In this document: in pieces, positions 42,084 through 56,100 of the stretch | Position numbering within the stretch: the stretch's first letter is position 1 | How the letters are laid out: each line of letters begins with the position of its first letter | Assembly: GCF_023078275.1 (NCBI RefSeq) | Contig: NC_062994.1 | Location: 12,719,545-12,783,544 of the forward strand | DNA length: 64,000 bases | Source of the DNA: Leguminivora glycinivorella | Lineage: Eukaryota; Arthropoda; Insecta; Lepidoptera; Tortricidae | Reading direction: 5' to 3' | Translations under genes and position numbers: made by a program | The notes under the pieces: generated by a model | Seen by the model: the letters and a program-made list of their open reading frames with translations, nothing else | Databases searched by the model: none | What the model was told of the DNA's origin: nothing

Positions 42084-42218
42084 ATGAAATAAAACTATGG
42101 AAACGGATTAAATTGCGTATAATGAACTTACAATTCATCCCTTGAATTGATGACGAATTGGGTATGAATTGTAAATTCATTATACGCGATTTAATTCGTT
42201 TCCATGGTTTTATTTCAT
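42084..42218. mobile_element. Palindromic MITE
   Basis: Arms 42084-42138 and 42164-42218 start ATGAAATAAAACTATGG and pair over about 55 bases with few mismatches. The sequence is typical of abundant lepidopteran hairpin elements. Confidence 0.8.
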
Positions 42219-43136
42219 GAGTAACTATCGGGGTAACCGAAGACAATATTAATTTTTTGATCAATTTCAAATCTAATAAAATAGGAATTAGATATTGCCC
42301 AATGAAAAAACTTATCAAACATTCTATTTTTTCACATTAGGCCTCAACTCGATGATCTATTGTGAAAACCCTACGAGACTCTAACCGAGTAAAAAGGTAT
42401 AAAATTGTCTACAAGTATAATTCGCTAGATTGTAGCATTCGACAGTCTTCCCTTGATATTGAGCACGAAGTTAGGCTTGATAGTGCGAGTGATCGCCTTG
42501 GACCTATTTAAGGCATAAGTACAAGTAGTGGAAATTTCACGATTGGTCTATTTCACAACACAGTGACAATATCACCCGACAGCGATATTTCGCCGTTCAT
42601 TGCCTGTTTAACAAGTAAATAAAGACGCTGAGTAACAATGTTACTTATCAACCTAGAAAAAGGCACAGAACTGTCAGTGTCAAGTGTCAATGTCACTGGT
42701 GAAGAAAGCCATAGGCCATTAGGCCAAAAGTTTCATAATCTGGCCAATAGGTGGCGGTGGCTTTGGACTAAACTATAAATTTTCATAAAATGTCTTAGGT
42801 TTAAAACCTTTCGTATGCGTTGTCCTGTGCACAACACAGTCCAAACATCAAATTTTTGACAAAGGCATCTCAAATTTACACGTCCATATAATGTCAAAGT
42901 CCTTGCTTTTTGATAGTTTTAATATTTCCAAAAGGTGTCTACTCATCGAGGCTTGTCACCGCTCGCTGCGTAGACAACCATCCACTCACCATCTCAACTG
43001 TATCGTTGGTCACTTGTCCCTTTTGTTGAATGAGTGACGCATCTATTTTACCAGTAGTCTGTATCTATCACGTCGCTATGAAGACGGTTATCCATTAACG
43101 ATCTCAATAAGCGAGACGACTAAAAAAAACTAATTA
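42219..43136. other. Intergenic region
   Basis: No gene, hairpin or recognised repeat. Base composition is less AT-rich than to the left. Confidence 0.5.
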
Positions 43137-43378
43137 GTCCGTCAGTTAGATTATCAAAGAATTTTAGACACGTATTTTTTTCTCGTAAACGAAAAATGAC
43201 AACGGTACAGTGCGTTGAAGTTTCGCGTGACGTCACGCCTAGGTACAATTATTACTTAGAAGTGACGTCACAAGCCCTAACTCCGGAACTTTGATGCTCT
43301 ATATCTTTGTATTTTTTCATTAATTAGAAAAAGCGAAAAATACGTGTTCAGTATTTTTGGACGATCTAACTGACGGAC
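43137..43378. mobile_element. 242-bp MITE with TTA target duplication
   Basis: GTCCGTCAGTTAGAT at the left is the exact inverse of ATCTAACTGACGGAC at the right. TTA flanks both sides (43134-43136 and 43379-43381), a PIF/Harbinger-like pattern. Confidence 0.85.
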
Positions 43379-44008
43379 TTAACAGAATGCCATTTTTTTA
43401 TGTAGTCGTCATCCCTATTATATAATTTGTTATACAAGAAACTACATATTCATTAGTCGAAGAGTCGATTACTCCGGAACTCTGGGAGGCGTGCGCGGAG
43501 CCGAAGCACAGTATAATAAAGAGTACTGTCGTACAGTATGGCCACTCCCGCTCCCCGCTGAAAGCGCCGCCCACCCCCCTCTCGGTTGTCTCACAGTTAC
43601 CGCCTGTCAAAAACGCGAACAGTCGACCTGTCATATTTCACTCATACAAGCGGACGCGTTGACCTACACGAGCTTAGACTGTGTTCTAGGAACGCGCCTC
43701 TTTCATCCATCGCCAGTGTCCGAGGTGTGGCCGAAGCCAACACGTAAATGCCCTTATATTGATTTAAAATAACACGATCTTCACTCATATTATTAAATTA
43801 AAACGGGGCTTAATCTACCCCTGACCACGGACATAATATCATGTCCGAAACGTCGGGTTAAATATAAACGTAAGTTTTACGCGATTAAGTCCCGTTTTAA
43901 TTTAATAATACGTAGATGCCTTTTTGACACACCGATCGGTTATTGTTTGGTTGCCCTTAAAGTCCGTCACACACGTATCTCCCCTTCCTGCGGAGGGGTG
44001 AGTGTGCG
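43379..44008 (-). other. 3' flank of frazzled with a palindromic repeat
   Basis: This must contain the 3' UTR of frazzled, but I found no clear polyadenylation signal on the minus strand near the stop. At 43786-43910 is a palindromic repeat with arms AAACGGGACTTAATC-like and a core containing CCGAAACGTCGGG; a relative is at 46749-46908. The part 43430-43760 is G/C-richer without a supported frame. Confidence 0.5.
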
Positions 44009-44151
44009 CTAGCAGTGGAACTGCTGCTGCGTGATGGCGGAGAGGTCCTTCATGAGGCCCTCGAGGTTCTGCATCTCTCTCGCCAGCCGCTCCGTAGAGC
44101 GGGATGGCGTGAGCGCTTCCAGCTCTGACGGGCAGTGTGGGACGCTGCCTC
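44009..44151 (-). CDS. frazzled last exon, P3 motif
   Basis: Forty-seven codons plus two bases in phase 1, after CTACAG, stopping at TAG. It contains the P3 helix LEGLMKDLSAITQQQF, which in DCC-family receptors mediates receptor self-association and binding of cytoplasmic partners. Confidence 0.96.
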
Positions 44152-47100
44152 CTGTAGGTAAAATGACAGAATATAATTAAATATGTGACGTCGAGCTACA
44201 TCTACGCAAAAGTCCTGTTATGGTAATAGATTCTAAATTGTAATAGATTCATTTTTAGTTTCTCAAAGGGGCTATTTTTTTTTTCAAATTTGTCCACACA
44301 CTTTTTTTTATTTGGAATTTTTTGTGGTTTCCAATCAGAATCGCGAGCTCTTTCAATCCTTATAGGAGAAAAAAGTGTCCCAAGGTTTTTTCCCTTTGCG
44401 TTCCCATTTTTTCATTCATTTTTTATGGCGGTAACGGAATGGAAGGTATGAAAAATGTATGGAAATCTTGGGACTTTTTTTCTCCTATCAGGATCGGAAC
44501 ACCTTACGATTCTGAGTATGAATCGCGTAAAAAATAACCGTGTTACATAAAAGTGAGGTGGACAACTTTGAAAGAAATGGCTCACATAAAGAAAATAAAA
44601 TAATAATTTTACCTAGCTGCAGTCTATTGGGGATGTGTCCGGGAGACGAGCTGTTGCTCTTCTTGTAAGGTGACGTCTCTCTTACGCTGCCTGCGAGAGA
44701 AATAAAACTAATAAGTTCCAGGATCCATTAGTTTAACTGCTAGCTCTGCTACTTAGTTTACTAAGGCACCGGCCCCATTAAAAGCGATGAGCTACCGGCG
44801 ATAAAAAAGAAAAAAAAACCGGCCAAGAGCATGTCGGGCCACGCTCAGTGTAGGGTTCCTTAGTTTTCCGTATTTTTCTCGAAAACTACTGAACCTATCA
44901 AGTTCAAAACAATTTTCCTAGAAAGTGTTTATAAAGTTCTACCTTTGTGATTTTTTTCATATTTTGGCAATTTTTTTTTCCTTTAGCAGCGATTATTTCC
45001 GAAAATATTAATATTAGCAAAAAACGATTGTAGTAAACCCTTATTAATTTTAAATACCTATCCAAAAATATATCACACGATGGGTTTGGAATGAAAAAAA
45101 AATCAGTCCCCACTTTACATATAGGGGGTACCCTATACCAAATTTCAGTATTCTAGTGCCAACGGTCACTGAGATTATCCGCGGACGGACGGACGGACAG
45201 ACAGACATGGCGAAACTATAAGGGTTCCTAGTTGACGACGGAACCCTAAAAAAAGATAGTCGCACCCGTGTAGATAAAAGAGATGCGACCGCCGAACGAT
45301 GAACTATAAATCGCTCACTCTCTTTTATTTACACGGGTGCGACTATCTTTTATTAATTTTATAGCTCCTCTTTTAGGTTCTTTCTAAGGTATGTTTTATT
45401 TTTCTTACCCTGCCCATGACTGGGCGTGGAATGCGGCGAGTCAGCGAAGCTGTGCAGCGGGCCTGCGCAGGCGCGCCGCTGTAGACTCCCGCCGGTGCCG
45501 CTGAGGGAGCCACTGGCGCCGCTCGCGCCGCTGGCGCCGGTCCCGCTCAGGCCTCCAGCGTCGCTGCTCATTGAGTCACGACTGTAAAAAAAAAATTGAA
45601 AGTCATCTTGCATTAAAAAATTGTTTGGACGACCGGTCTGACCTAGCGCGTAGTGGCCCTGCCTGCTAAGCCGATGTCCTAGGTTCAAATCCCGGTAAGG
45701 GCACTTATTTTTGAGATGAGCACGGATATTTGTTCCTGTCATGGATGTTTTCTATGTATATGATCTGAGTGCCCACAACACAAGCCTTCTTGAGCTTACC
45801 GTGGAACTCAGTCAATCTGTTTGAGAATGTCCTTTAATATAATGTCCTTTAATATTTAAAATATTTAAGTATAAAATGTATAGATATATGTGGAAACCCT
45901 TATTAAACAACATAATGGCTCATATGTCACAACACTGGCGGACGTAGTTATTCCAATACAACAGATGGCGCTACTTGCACATCAACAACGCTCAAAAAAA
46001 TGCGTCGCGCTCTCGACATGTAAAGGCGGGGTCGCTACTCTTGAGAAAGGTTCTCGAAATTGGACCGAAACATGTCGAACGCTATATCGACTTAATACGT
46101 GAGTAACCCGCTTAAAATATTTTTAAACGCTCAAAACCTCCCGTTCTAACACAGATGGTGGTTGGTGTATAAAATGTTATTAGAGAGAGAGAAAGAGAGA
46201 GACTAAGATGTAATAGGTAGTTTTAATTTTATTTTTTTTATACACCGAATAAACGTTTCTCTCTTTCTAGTGCCTCCGAAATAATAGATAGCGCAACGTA
46301 TAAATCAACAATGTGCCAACTCCCGTTCTAGACTACAGATGGCGCTGTAAGTAAAAAGATGCGACTCACTGCGTGTAATGTCCTAGCGGCTCGTAAGCGA
46401 CATAGTGTCCGCGTTCCCTCGCCGCGCATGCGTAGATGTCGGAACCAGCTGGTGTGATCCCACCGACATAACAGATGGCGCCACCCATAAAAGCTTCTCG
46501 TTCTAAAGTACAGATGGCGCTACTCACTGCGTGTAATGTCCTAGCGGCTCGTAAGCGACATAGTGTCCTCGTTCCCTCGCCGCGCATGCGTAGATGTCGG
46601 AGCCGGCGGGCGTGGTGCCTCCGAGCGGCGCGCACGCGGCTCCTAAAGGGCATGTGCCGCCTCCGCCTGTGGGTGAAGAAAATATGTTAATATTGTGTTA
46701 TTATAAACTATGATAGAGTATATCGATTTAAACTAACACGATTTTTACTCATACTTTTATATGAAAACGGGACTTAATAGCATAAGACTTACGTTTATAT
46801 TTGGCCAGCCAGTCTACCTGTGACCACGGACGTAATGTCACGTCACGTCCGAAACGTCGGGCTAAATATCTTACGCGAAAAAGTCCCGTTTTCATTTAAA
46901 AATATGATAGAGTATTTTTCACTTCACATATAAAATGGTTGCTTTATAAAATAACTATATTAATGTCTGTTTTCTTTCTGATTTTGTTTCAAATGTTAAC
47001 TTCTTAGGGCCACTTGCAGCAACGAAAACGGAGGGTTAACCCACCATTTCATATGAAATTTGTCAAATAATACATTACAGCAAACATTTTTAGGCTAATG

Positions 47101-50100
47101 GTAGGTTTATTAGATAACTTATTAGTTAAACATTAACTTGTCAAAAATATCCCTTATAAAATGTAATTTTGTAGGTTAAATATTTGGTTATGACAATAAT
47201 TTATCAAAAAAAATTTTGTTAAGTGAAGGCTTGCCAAAATATAATTTTGACAGTAGTTGGTTGTCAAGTATCAATTTGCTAAACAAGTTTTGGTCAAACG
47301 ATAGGACACCGAAATTTGACAGATGACAGCCCACCAACCTGAGTTAAGTGGTTGGTGCAAGTGGGTCTTACAGTCTTAAACTTAAAAGTAAACCTAGTTT
47401 AGAAGGCTTAGGCTTTAGTTTACTACACGGTGCGAGTGGCGTATGTGGCAACGGACTGCCATGGTGCCGTACGCATATAAACTCGAGCGAGCTCTGTGGC
47501 AACAGGGGCGCCACGCTAGTGGCGAGATTTAAAACTATTCTTTACAATAACCAGTAGACTTTACTTACAAGGCGCGGGCGGCGTGTATGAGTTGCTATGC
47601 GAGAGAGGACTGTGGTGACAGTGGCGCCACGCCCGCCAGCAGCGGCGAGACTTGGAAACACTTCAAAACAAGTAGTGTGGCGCCAGGCAAGTTAACGGCG
47701 AGATTTGGAACTATCCTTTTTAATAACAAGTAGTTTTTAACCCCCTTTTTGTTTAGTTTGACGTGTCTGTCTGTCTGTGGCATCATAGCTTTCCAAAAGG
47801 ATGAACCGATTTATATTTCAATTTTTTTTGGAAACTTAATTAGTCGAGATAGATATTTCGGTTTTTTTTTACTTACAAGGCGCGGGCGGCGGGTGCGCCA
47901 GCGAGTGTGTATGAGGCAGCGTGTTGTGCGCATGCCCGGGGTGCGCGTGCGCATGTAGCGATGCTAGCGACGACTGTGGCGACAGTGGCGCCACGCCCGC
48001 CAGCAGCGGCGTGCTCTGGAAACACTCCTGCTGGAGTAATGATATGTCATATGTTAATGTGGATCGAGCGATCTTTTCACTCGTAATGTAACAGTTTACT
48101 ATAGCCTCGTAGCACCCACCATACAAAATCTTTGCAAGGGAATTTTGATTTTTATTGTACTTGTGATTGAATTCAATTTCAATTGTTCGAAAAATTTTAG
48201 AAACAAAAGAAATTATATTTTATTTGTTTGCATGAGAGTTAAAATTCCATTGAAACCATTATGTACATACTTTAGAAAGTACATTGGGCGCCACGAGGAT
48301 AGGCTATTTTCCTTCTAATCAAATCAGCTTCTTTTTAAGAACTGTCAAAACGATCTTGAACGGTTTGTTAATAAGGAATTAATATTAAATCGAATTGAGT
48401 GACGTCACGGTCAACTGATTCACTTTATATATTTCTATCTGATTCATAAAATATAAATTGGAGTTAAAAATAACTCCTGTCCCTGTTTTTCTTATAATTA
48501 TCTGATGCTTTATTTCGTGCATGGTATACAATATTTTATTTTAAGTACAGTCAAGTTGTCTATAATGTGTTTAACACTATGGATTTTTTCCGAAATAAAA
48601 ATTATTGAATTGAATTATAATAGCTTAGTTTGTAAAAGCTTAGTGATGATCTTTCTTTCAGCTAATTCTCAGAGCTACTTTTTTGGTCTTTATTGTCAGA
48701 GCGAATTTATTGTCGAACTGTTTTTTTAATCACACATAAGTAACCAACTTCGGAAGTTCGAAAACGAAGCTCTCTAAAGCTATTTGATTTTAATATTTTC
48801 AACCACCTATTACAAAGGATCATAATAATACAAAACGATTTCAAAATTAATAATTGCCGGACTTCATGCCAAAAACGAACAACTTGCTATTGTCAAAATG
48901 TAAAAAGTAAGTTTCAACTATTATGCAAGAATCTATAAGTTTAAGTTTCCTGTTATAAAATATAGATGGCACTGTACTCTCTTTATGTTACTAAGAGCAA
49001 ATCACTCAAATACTTCGATCAGCTGTCGTATTATTCATCCAATTTTATCACTTATCTATGTGGATAAAGCATCCGTCACGCTTTGACTAGCATGTCAGTG
49101 AGTATGACAGATGTCTTATCCACGTGGGTTACTAATATTATAAATGGGAAAGTGTGTGTGTCTGTTTCTTTGTCCATCTTTCACGGCAAAACGGAGCGAA
49201 CAAGTGTCGTGTGTCGAACAAAGTGGAGATGCTTGAAGGGAAGGAGACTGACATAGACTACTTGTTGTCTCTTTCTAACGCAAGCGAAGCGGCAAAAGCT
49301 AGTAAGTGATAAAATTGGAAGCATAATACGCCGGCAGCTTCAGAGTAGTTAGCTTACCTGTTCTGGATGCGGCAGTCCCAGTGGTGGGCGCATGGCGCGG
49401 CGCTCGCACGTGCCCCCCGCGCACCCCGCGCCCACGCCCACTCCCACGCCCATGCCCGTCATCGCTGTGGACGAATACAGATTAATGGAGCTGGTCGTGG
49501 AACATAACGGCACCGGTCATGGAACATTGGAATCTAAGTTAACACTTAGATAAATGGTATACTGATCGTGGAACATTTTAAGGTAAAACTGAATTAATAA
49601 TATAAAATGCCAACGACAAATCTTGGGAATAGATGTAAAAGCGAACCCCAAGAACAGAGCCGAGAGAAAGGATAAAGATATAGTACCTATCTATTTCTGA
49701 TAATTTCATTGACAGTTTCTTACAGTTTCACTGTATAAAAATATAATTTCCCATTCGCTCTTCTTGTTTCCGTTGCATTTAATAAAAGATAAATCTGTGT
49801 TAGCCTATTATATAATTACATTTTTTTATTCTAGTTATGGGCTCATGGGCACTATAGCGCCAAAAAATCAAAAATAAATGAAAAAGCGGCTCATAATTTT
49901 AAACAAACACAATAAAATAATCAAATGAAAATTAATCAAGTAACAAAAAAAAACAAACAAAATAAATGAAATAAAATCTCACGTCGATAAGCACAGACGT
50001 TGCACGACCTCGGCGCAGGCGACGAGCGTAGTGGAGCTGTCTCGTCTGAGCCCGCGCAAGACGGCGAGCGCCGGTCTAATCAGCGAAGCGAAAATAAACA

Positions 50101-53100
50101 TAATTAAAACAAAATGTAAAGTAAAACGTAATAAAATAAATTTTACAAATTAAAAGACATGCCACAAAAGTTTAATAGAAAAAATCTTAACAATATTAAA
50201 AAGGTAATAGGCACTATTAGTTCGTATTCGTGTCCCTATCGCACTTACAAATTGCTCGAAAGGGACGGCCTGATGTCATATCATTTATCGCGCCACCATG
50301 ATTGTCTGCCTGGTAATGATCATAATCGACATTGCATGGTACCATGGACACATCGTTTTATTCGAACTGAATTGAAAATCGATGGTATCCTACCCTACAA
50401 ATTAAATGTGATTGAGATAATTATCAAACAAAACTAAACTACTTCCATTTCCATTGGAATATTTCTTAACATCCTCAGTCCTCGTGTACAAAGGAGAATG
50501 GGCATTTTGTCCCATGGATGTGTACAGATGGGACATTGCCCGTCTGAAAGGGCTTATTAATAGCATTATTTTGTTGTATGACACCAACTATGGATCACTT
50601 GCTGGGACTGAGTTATTTAAAAAAAAGTATGGCGAATATAAACTGTTTATTGAGTAATAAAAGGTTCCAAATTCAAAAACAAAAACAAATGCTTTCAGGA
50701 CTCAGGACGATATATATTCAAATATATTAAACGTCCATTATAGGATCCTTGTCCATTACCGGTGCACGGATACTGACCGACATAAGTAGGCACGTAGTGT
50801 CTGCGGTCGAGGCTGGCGGGCGGCGGGTGGCGCGCGGGCTCATACTCGGCGGGGGCGCGCGTCAGAGTGAGTGTTGAGGACGCCAGCGCCGACGGCCCGT
50901 CCACGCTGCCCGCTGATACTGAAATCAATAAGATATTGTGTGAGACTTTATTCAAAATATCGTCATGAAAATTAAACATTTAGTGAAACTATTACTTAAA
51001 ATGCTGTTAGTTTTGGAGGAACTTAGTTCTACTCAACTTTTGAATCTCAGTTTTGACAATTTGGCCCATATCCTTAGCTTGATATGTGTTAAAATGTCAA
51101 ATATTAATATTAGCGCCATCTAGCCGAGCGTCCTCCAAAGGTGTATCACCATCTAGGTCACCGTACCTTTTTCTGTATGGTTTTGAGGTACGTTTTTTTC
51201 TTAGATTTTATCTGTCTATACGGAGTTACATGTCTCTGGTTTCATCATTTGTAAAAGCGTGTTTTCTAGTGTTTTTAAACTATTAATTTATATGTACTGT
51301 TTTCTGTGCCAATATCTGGAGTGTGTTAGTGCGCGTACTCTTACTAGCAGAGCTCAGGCTCTTGTCCAGGTGTTTGTCCAGCTGGTCGCGGCTCCAGATG
51401 TCTGGCAGGTGCTGACACCTGGAGTGTAATATCTAGAGTGTGTTAGTGCGCGTACTCTTACTAGCAGAGCTGTGCAGGCTCTTGTCCAGGTGTTTGAGCT
51501 CCATCTGGTCGTGGTGGATCCAGAGGTCTGGCGGCTTGATGCCGGCGGACGCTGACGACTTCTGGTAGGTGCTGCAACAGACAGAACGAGTCAATATCAC
51601 ACAATATGGTACCTACGCAATAGTTATTCCTAAGTAAATTTATTTGTGTTAGTTTTTAGTAAACATCTCACTATGTCGATTACCATAAATACGAGACTTG
51701 CTTCTATCTTGACATGAATAAACTGACAAAGCGACTTAATAGCAATCGACAAAGTGGGACGTTTTACTAAACACACTCATATTTTTCAGATGAGTAATTA
51801 TAATAGATTTTAAGATATTTTTTTATTCATTATCGCTAGGATCTTCATTTATTTCTACATTCAACAAAACTCATCACACGGTCGTGGACTCATGTGAAGT
51901 TACAGTTTTTGTTTCTCGTGCTAACAATGTATCTTTTACAAATATTAACATAATTGGGTAATGTCAGAACAACTATTTTAATCGACTTTACAAACTATTT
52001 TAATCGACTGCGATCTACTGATTAAAGAAACTGATTACCTGGTATGCGGCGACAGTGGCGGCGCCTTGCGGCAACACAAGGAAAGTGCGAGGGCAGCGGC
52101 GAGCGCGAGCACGGCGCACGCGCCGCCCGCCGATGCCCACAGCCACGCCGACGTGGCGCCCGCCAGCCCACCGCCGCCCGTGTCTATTGACATAAAAAAA
52201 TACTTTTAATTTACTACTACTACTACTACTAAATGTGAAAAATGTCTGCCTTGAGTGAGACTTGAACTCACGGCCTCTGGACCGATACTCCAGCGCTCTG
52301 CCAACTGAGCCACCAAGACTTCAACCAAGCCAGCGAAATTTTCCACTACTAAGGTCAATCAGGTCAAGGTTTCGCTGGCTTGGTTGAAGTCTTGGTGGCT
52401 CAGTTGGCAGAGCGCTGGAGTATCGATCCAGAGGCCGTGAGTTCAAGTTTCACCCAAGGCAGAAATTTTCCACTTTTAAATTTATTCTAAGCCTAGTGGC
52501 ATCGATTGCAGACGTTTCTGCTAATCAGAAGTTAAAAATCTTCATAAGTATTCCACAAAGTGATAGCATTAGTAATTCTAAAGATAGTAATGTGACAGAG
52601 AGACAGACGGACAGAGTCGCACCATAAGGGTTTCTTTAGTAGGTACCTTTTTGGTACGGAACCCTAATAGTACCTGGGTTCTGAGTTGGAAAATTAGGGT
52701 TTCCCAGGACCTAAGATATATCGATTTTTTTTACCCTCGAAAACCCCCACATAACAAATTTAAGCGAAAGCGTTAGAGCGATTTCCGAGATCGCCGGTAT
52801 ATATATTGGTCGTTTAAGGGTATTAGACATCTACTCGTATTACAAATATAAAACGAATGCAACTTAGTGGATAAGTAATTATTAAATATTAAATTCGTAA
52901 GGTTATGATGGTACCAGAGTTGAACAAAAATTGACAATTTTAAACCATTTTTAGGTTCCTTAATAAATACTCATGTCCATCACTGGGCCCTTGTCCATTA
53001 TTGGTACTGTTAATTTTTGGTCATATTTAGGTTCTAAAGCTCTTTTTTTTATACTAACAGAGATTAACGTTAACAGAGATTATTTAAATTGTACATAATA

Positions 53101-56100
53101 AAAACAGGTCTCACCAACTCTCGCCGGTGGCATACGATATAGGTACCTACTACCTACCTACTACACAGAACGGGCCAACTCCCTTGATATTCTTGGCTTG
53201 AACCTTGAAGGAGTAAGTAGTTCTTGCTCGAAGCCTTTCTACTCTTTTTCTCATTCGACATTATAACTGTTCTAAATTAGTAGTGTTCATTATTTACCAA
53301 TACCAGTCGTGTATGAGATGGGCGCGCAGAATGGACCTACGCCCCATGCTATTCTTCGCTTGAACATTTAAGGAGTAAGTAGTTCTTGCCCGAAGCCTTT
53401 CTACTCTTGCTCTCGGGCGATCGCCTATTTATGCTACCAGTAGATATTACACCTGAGTATATATTGTCACTTACCAATGCCCGTAGTATATGAAATAGGC
53501 GCGCAGAACGGGCCAACTCCCTTACTGTTCTTCGCTTGAACCTTGAAGGAGTAAGTAGTTCTGGCCCGAAGCCGAGAGAGTACTCTTGCTCTCGGGCGAT
53601 CGTCTATTTATGACACTACTAGATATTACGAGTACACCTGAGTATGTATTGTCACTTACCAATGCCCGTAGTATATGAAATAGGCGCACAGAACGGGCCA
53701 ATTCCCTTACTGTTCTTCGCTTGAACTTTGAAGGAGTAAGTGGTTCTGGCCCCAAGCCTTTCTACTCTTGCTCTAGGGCGATCGCCTATTTATGCTACTA
53801 GTAGATATTACACCTGAGTATATATTGTCACTTACCAATGCCCGTAGTATATGAAATAGGCGCGCGGAACGGGCCAACTCCCTTACTGTTCTTCGCTTGA
53901 ACCTTGAAGGAGTAAGTGGTTCTGGCCCGAAGCCTCTCGACTCTTGCCCTCGGGCGGTCGCCTATTTACTCTACTAGTAGATATTATATACTACAAATAC
54001 CAGTATAAGAGATGGGCGCGCAGAAAGGGTCAATATGGCTATTCTTGAAAGAGTTTGTAGCTTGGTAGTTCTGGTCTGTTAGCCTATCAACTCGTGCTTT
54101 TATTCAATATTGTAACTAAATTAGTAGTGCTACTTACCAATGCCCGTAGTATAGGATATGGGCGCACAGAACGGGCCAACTCCCTTACTGTTCTTCGCTT
54201 GAACCTTGAAGGAGTAAGTGGTTCTGGCCCGAAGCCTCTCGACTCTTGCCCTCGGGCGGTCGCCCTCCACTTTCTGCACGGTCCAGTCGCCTGCGCCCGC
54301 GCCGGCGGGGGCGTACATTATTGTGTAGCCTGCAACATACAATATCTATTGAGACTTTTAAAAAACGGGAACAATAATAATGAGATTTGACGATCTATCT
54401 GGCTCAGTCGGTACTGTCGGTAGTGACCCTGCCTGCTGAGCCGCGGACCTGGGTTCGAATCCCGGTAAGGGCATTTATTTGTGTGATGAACACAGATATT
54501 TGTCCCTGAGTCATGGATGTTTTCTATGTATATAAGTATGTATTTATCTATTTAAGTATGTATATCGTCGCTTAGCACCATAGTACAAGCTTTGCTTAGT
54601 TTGGGGCTAAGTTGATCTGTGTAAGGTGTCCCCAATGTTTATTTATTTGCAAATAATAGGTGTAGGTATTTAAAAATTATACTTGAACCATTATTAAATT
54701 TTCTAGAAAACTTCATTAGAATGTAAATTTCTTATTAGAAGTTTCCGTTCAAATTAGATTACCTACTCTACTACTCACAATACAAATGCCGTGGTCGCAC
54801 TTTTATCACCTACCATGGCACGTGTCACTTTCCCACTACAAGCGCGTTATAATGTGACAGACATGGAGACGAATGATGAAAAGCCGAGAATCTTAGCTTA
54901 AGGTAACAGTAGGGGGCCGATTTTTGAATGTCCGCCATTCGTTTTCGTGAAATTCGTTCAATAATATCTCCACTACCAGCGACTTAAATTCCACTAACGG
55001 AATCGAAAACTAGTGGTCATTACCACTAGTTTTTAAAATAACTGGCCGTCATTTTTCAAAAAAAGCATTATGTCGTTTTCCACAGACTTTCGAACGGCGA
55101 ATTCATGCGTTCGAAATTCAAAAATCTATCCCCAGATTGTGGTTCAACAATAATTACTTACTCCGTTGGCTCAGTGCCCCAGAATGGGACTTGGCCTCCG
55201 ATACAAGACAGCGCCACTTTTCTCGGTCCTATGCTACCTCTCGCCAATTCTTGACTCGTTTAACAATGTTTATAACTATATCAACATTTTTTTACTCACC
55301 TGTAATAACCCCATTAGGCTTCGCCGGCGGCGTCCACACGAGGTCCACGACCCGCGCGGCGGGCGCGGCGGCCGACGCGCGCAAGTCGCGCGGGGCGGAC
55401 GCGGGCGCGGCTTCCAGTGTCGTGTTGGAAACTAGCATGGACCACGCGGACTCTTGACCTCCTGGGGACATAATACTTCATCCATAAGTAAAAACTCATT
55501 GGGAAATTGTGTAGTGTGCCAGAATTTAACTTTAGCATTTAGTTCTTAGCTATGGTTCAGCGATCCGAAAACAGTTATTTTTAGTGGATAGAACAAGGAT
55601 ACTAACCTTAAATGATTTTGAAAGGGAACACATAGTGTCGTTCACGGTTGAGGACATTGAGTAGTAATTTGAAGTACGATCATATTAGATTTGTTTACCA
55701 CTGTCCTTAAAATCGAATATAAACCCTTAATGAGTTATTTTCTAGCTTAGTAAATTATAAAACTTGCAAGGTTAAATCGGCTAGCAAACGATTGACGCCA
55801 GTAAATATAAATCTGCAAGCATCTCGCTGCAAAAGTTATTATGGCTTCTCCTAACTATACAATACAATATAATACAAATCGTACAATTTATCGTATCTAT
55901 TTACAATTTAAATAAAAAAAGGTCCTGCGAACCGTATAAAGTTACAATTTGGTGCTCCTAACCAGGATACTTACCTTTAATGAGTTTGACAGCGAACTCG
56001 TAAAGCGTGAACGGTTTGAGATCGTCCAGCATACAATTAAGGTCAGTTGCGTTGAAGCTGCGCGCTCTCTGTCCGGCGCCTGCGGCCGCGTAGCGCACCA

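Noticed and set aside
43430..43772. Additional 3' exon of frazzled or a separate gene at the G/C-rich patch
   Set aside because: The frazzled frame ends with the complete P3 motif and stop at 44009, and the patch has no donor/acceptor pair in a coding frame.
53160..54329. Dscam-style mutually exclusive exon cluster
   Set aside because: The copies lack the first third of the exon, a pyrimidine tract and visible docking/selector pairs, so this is kept as a possibility to test and not as a call.
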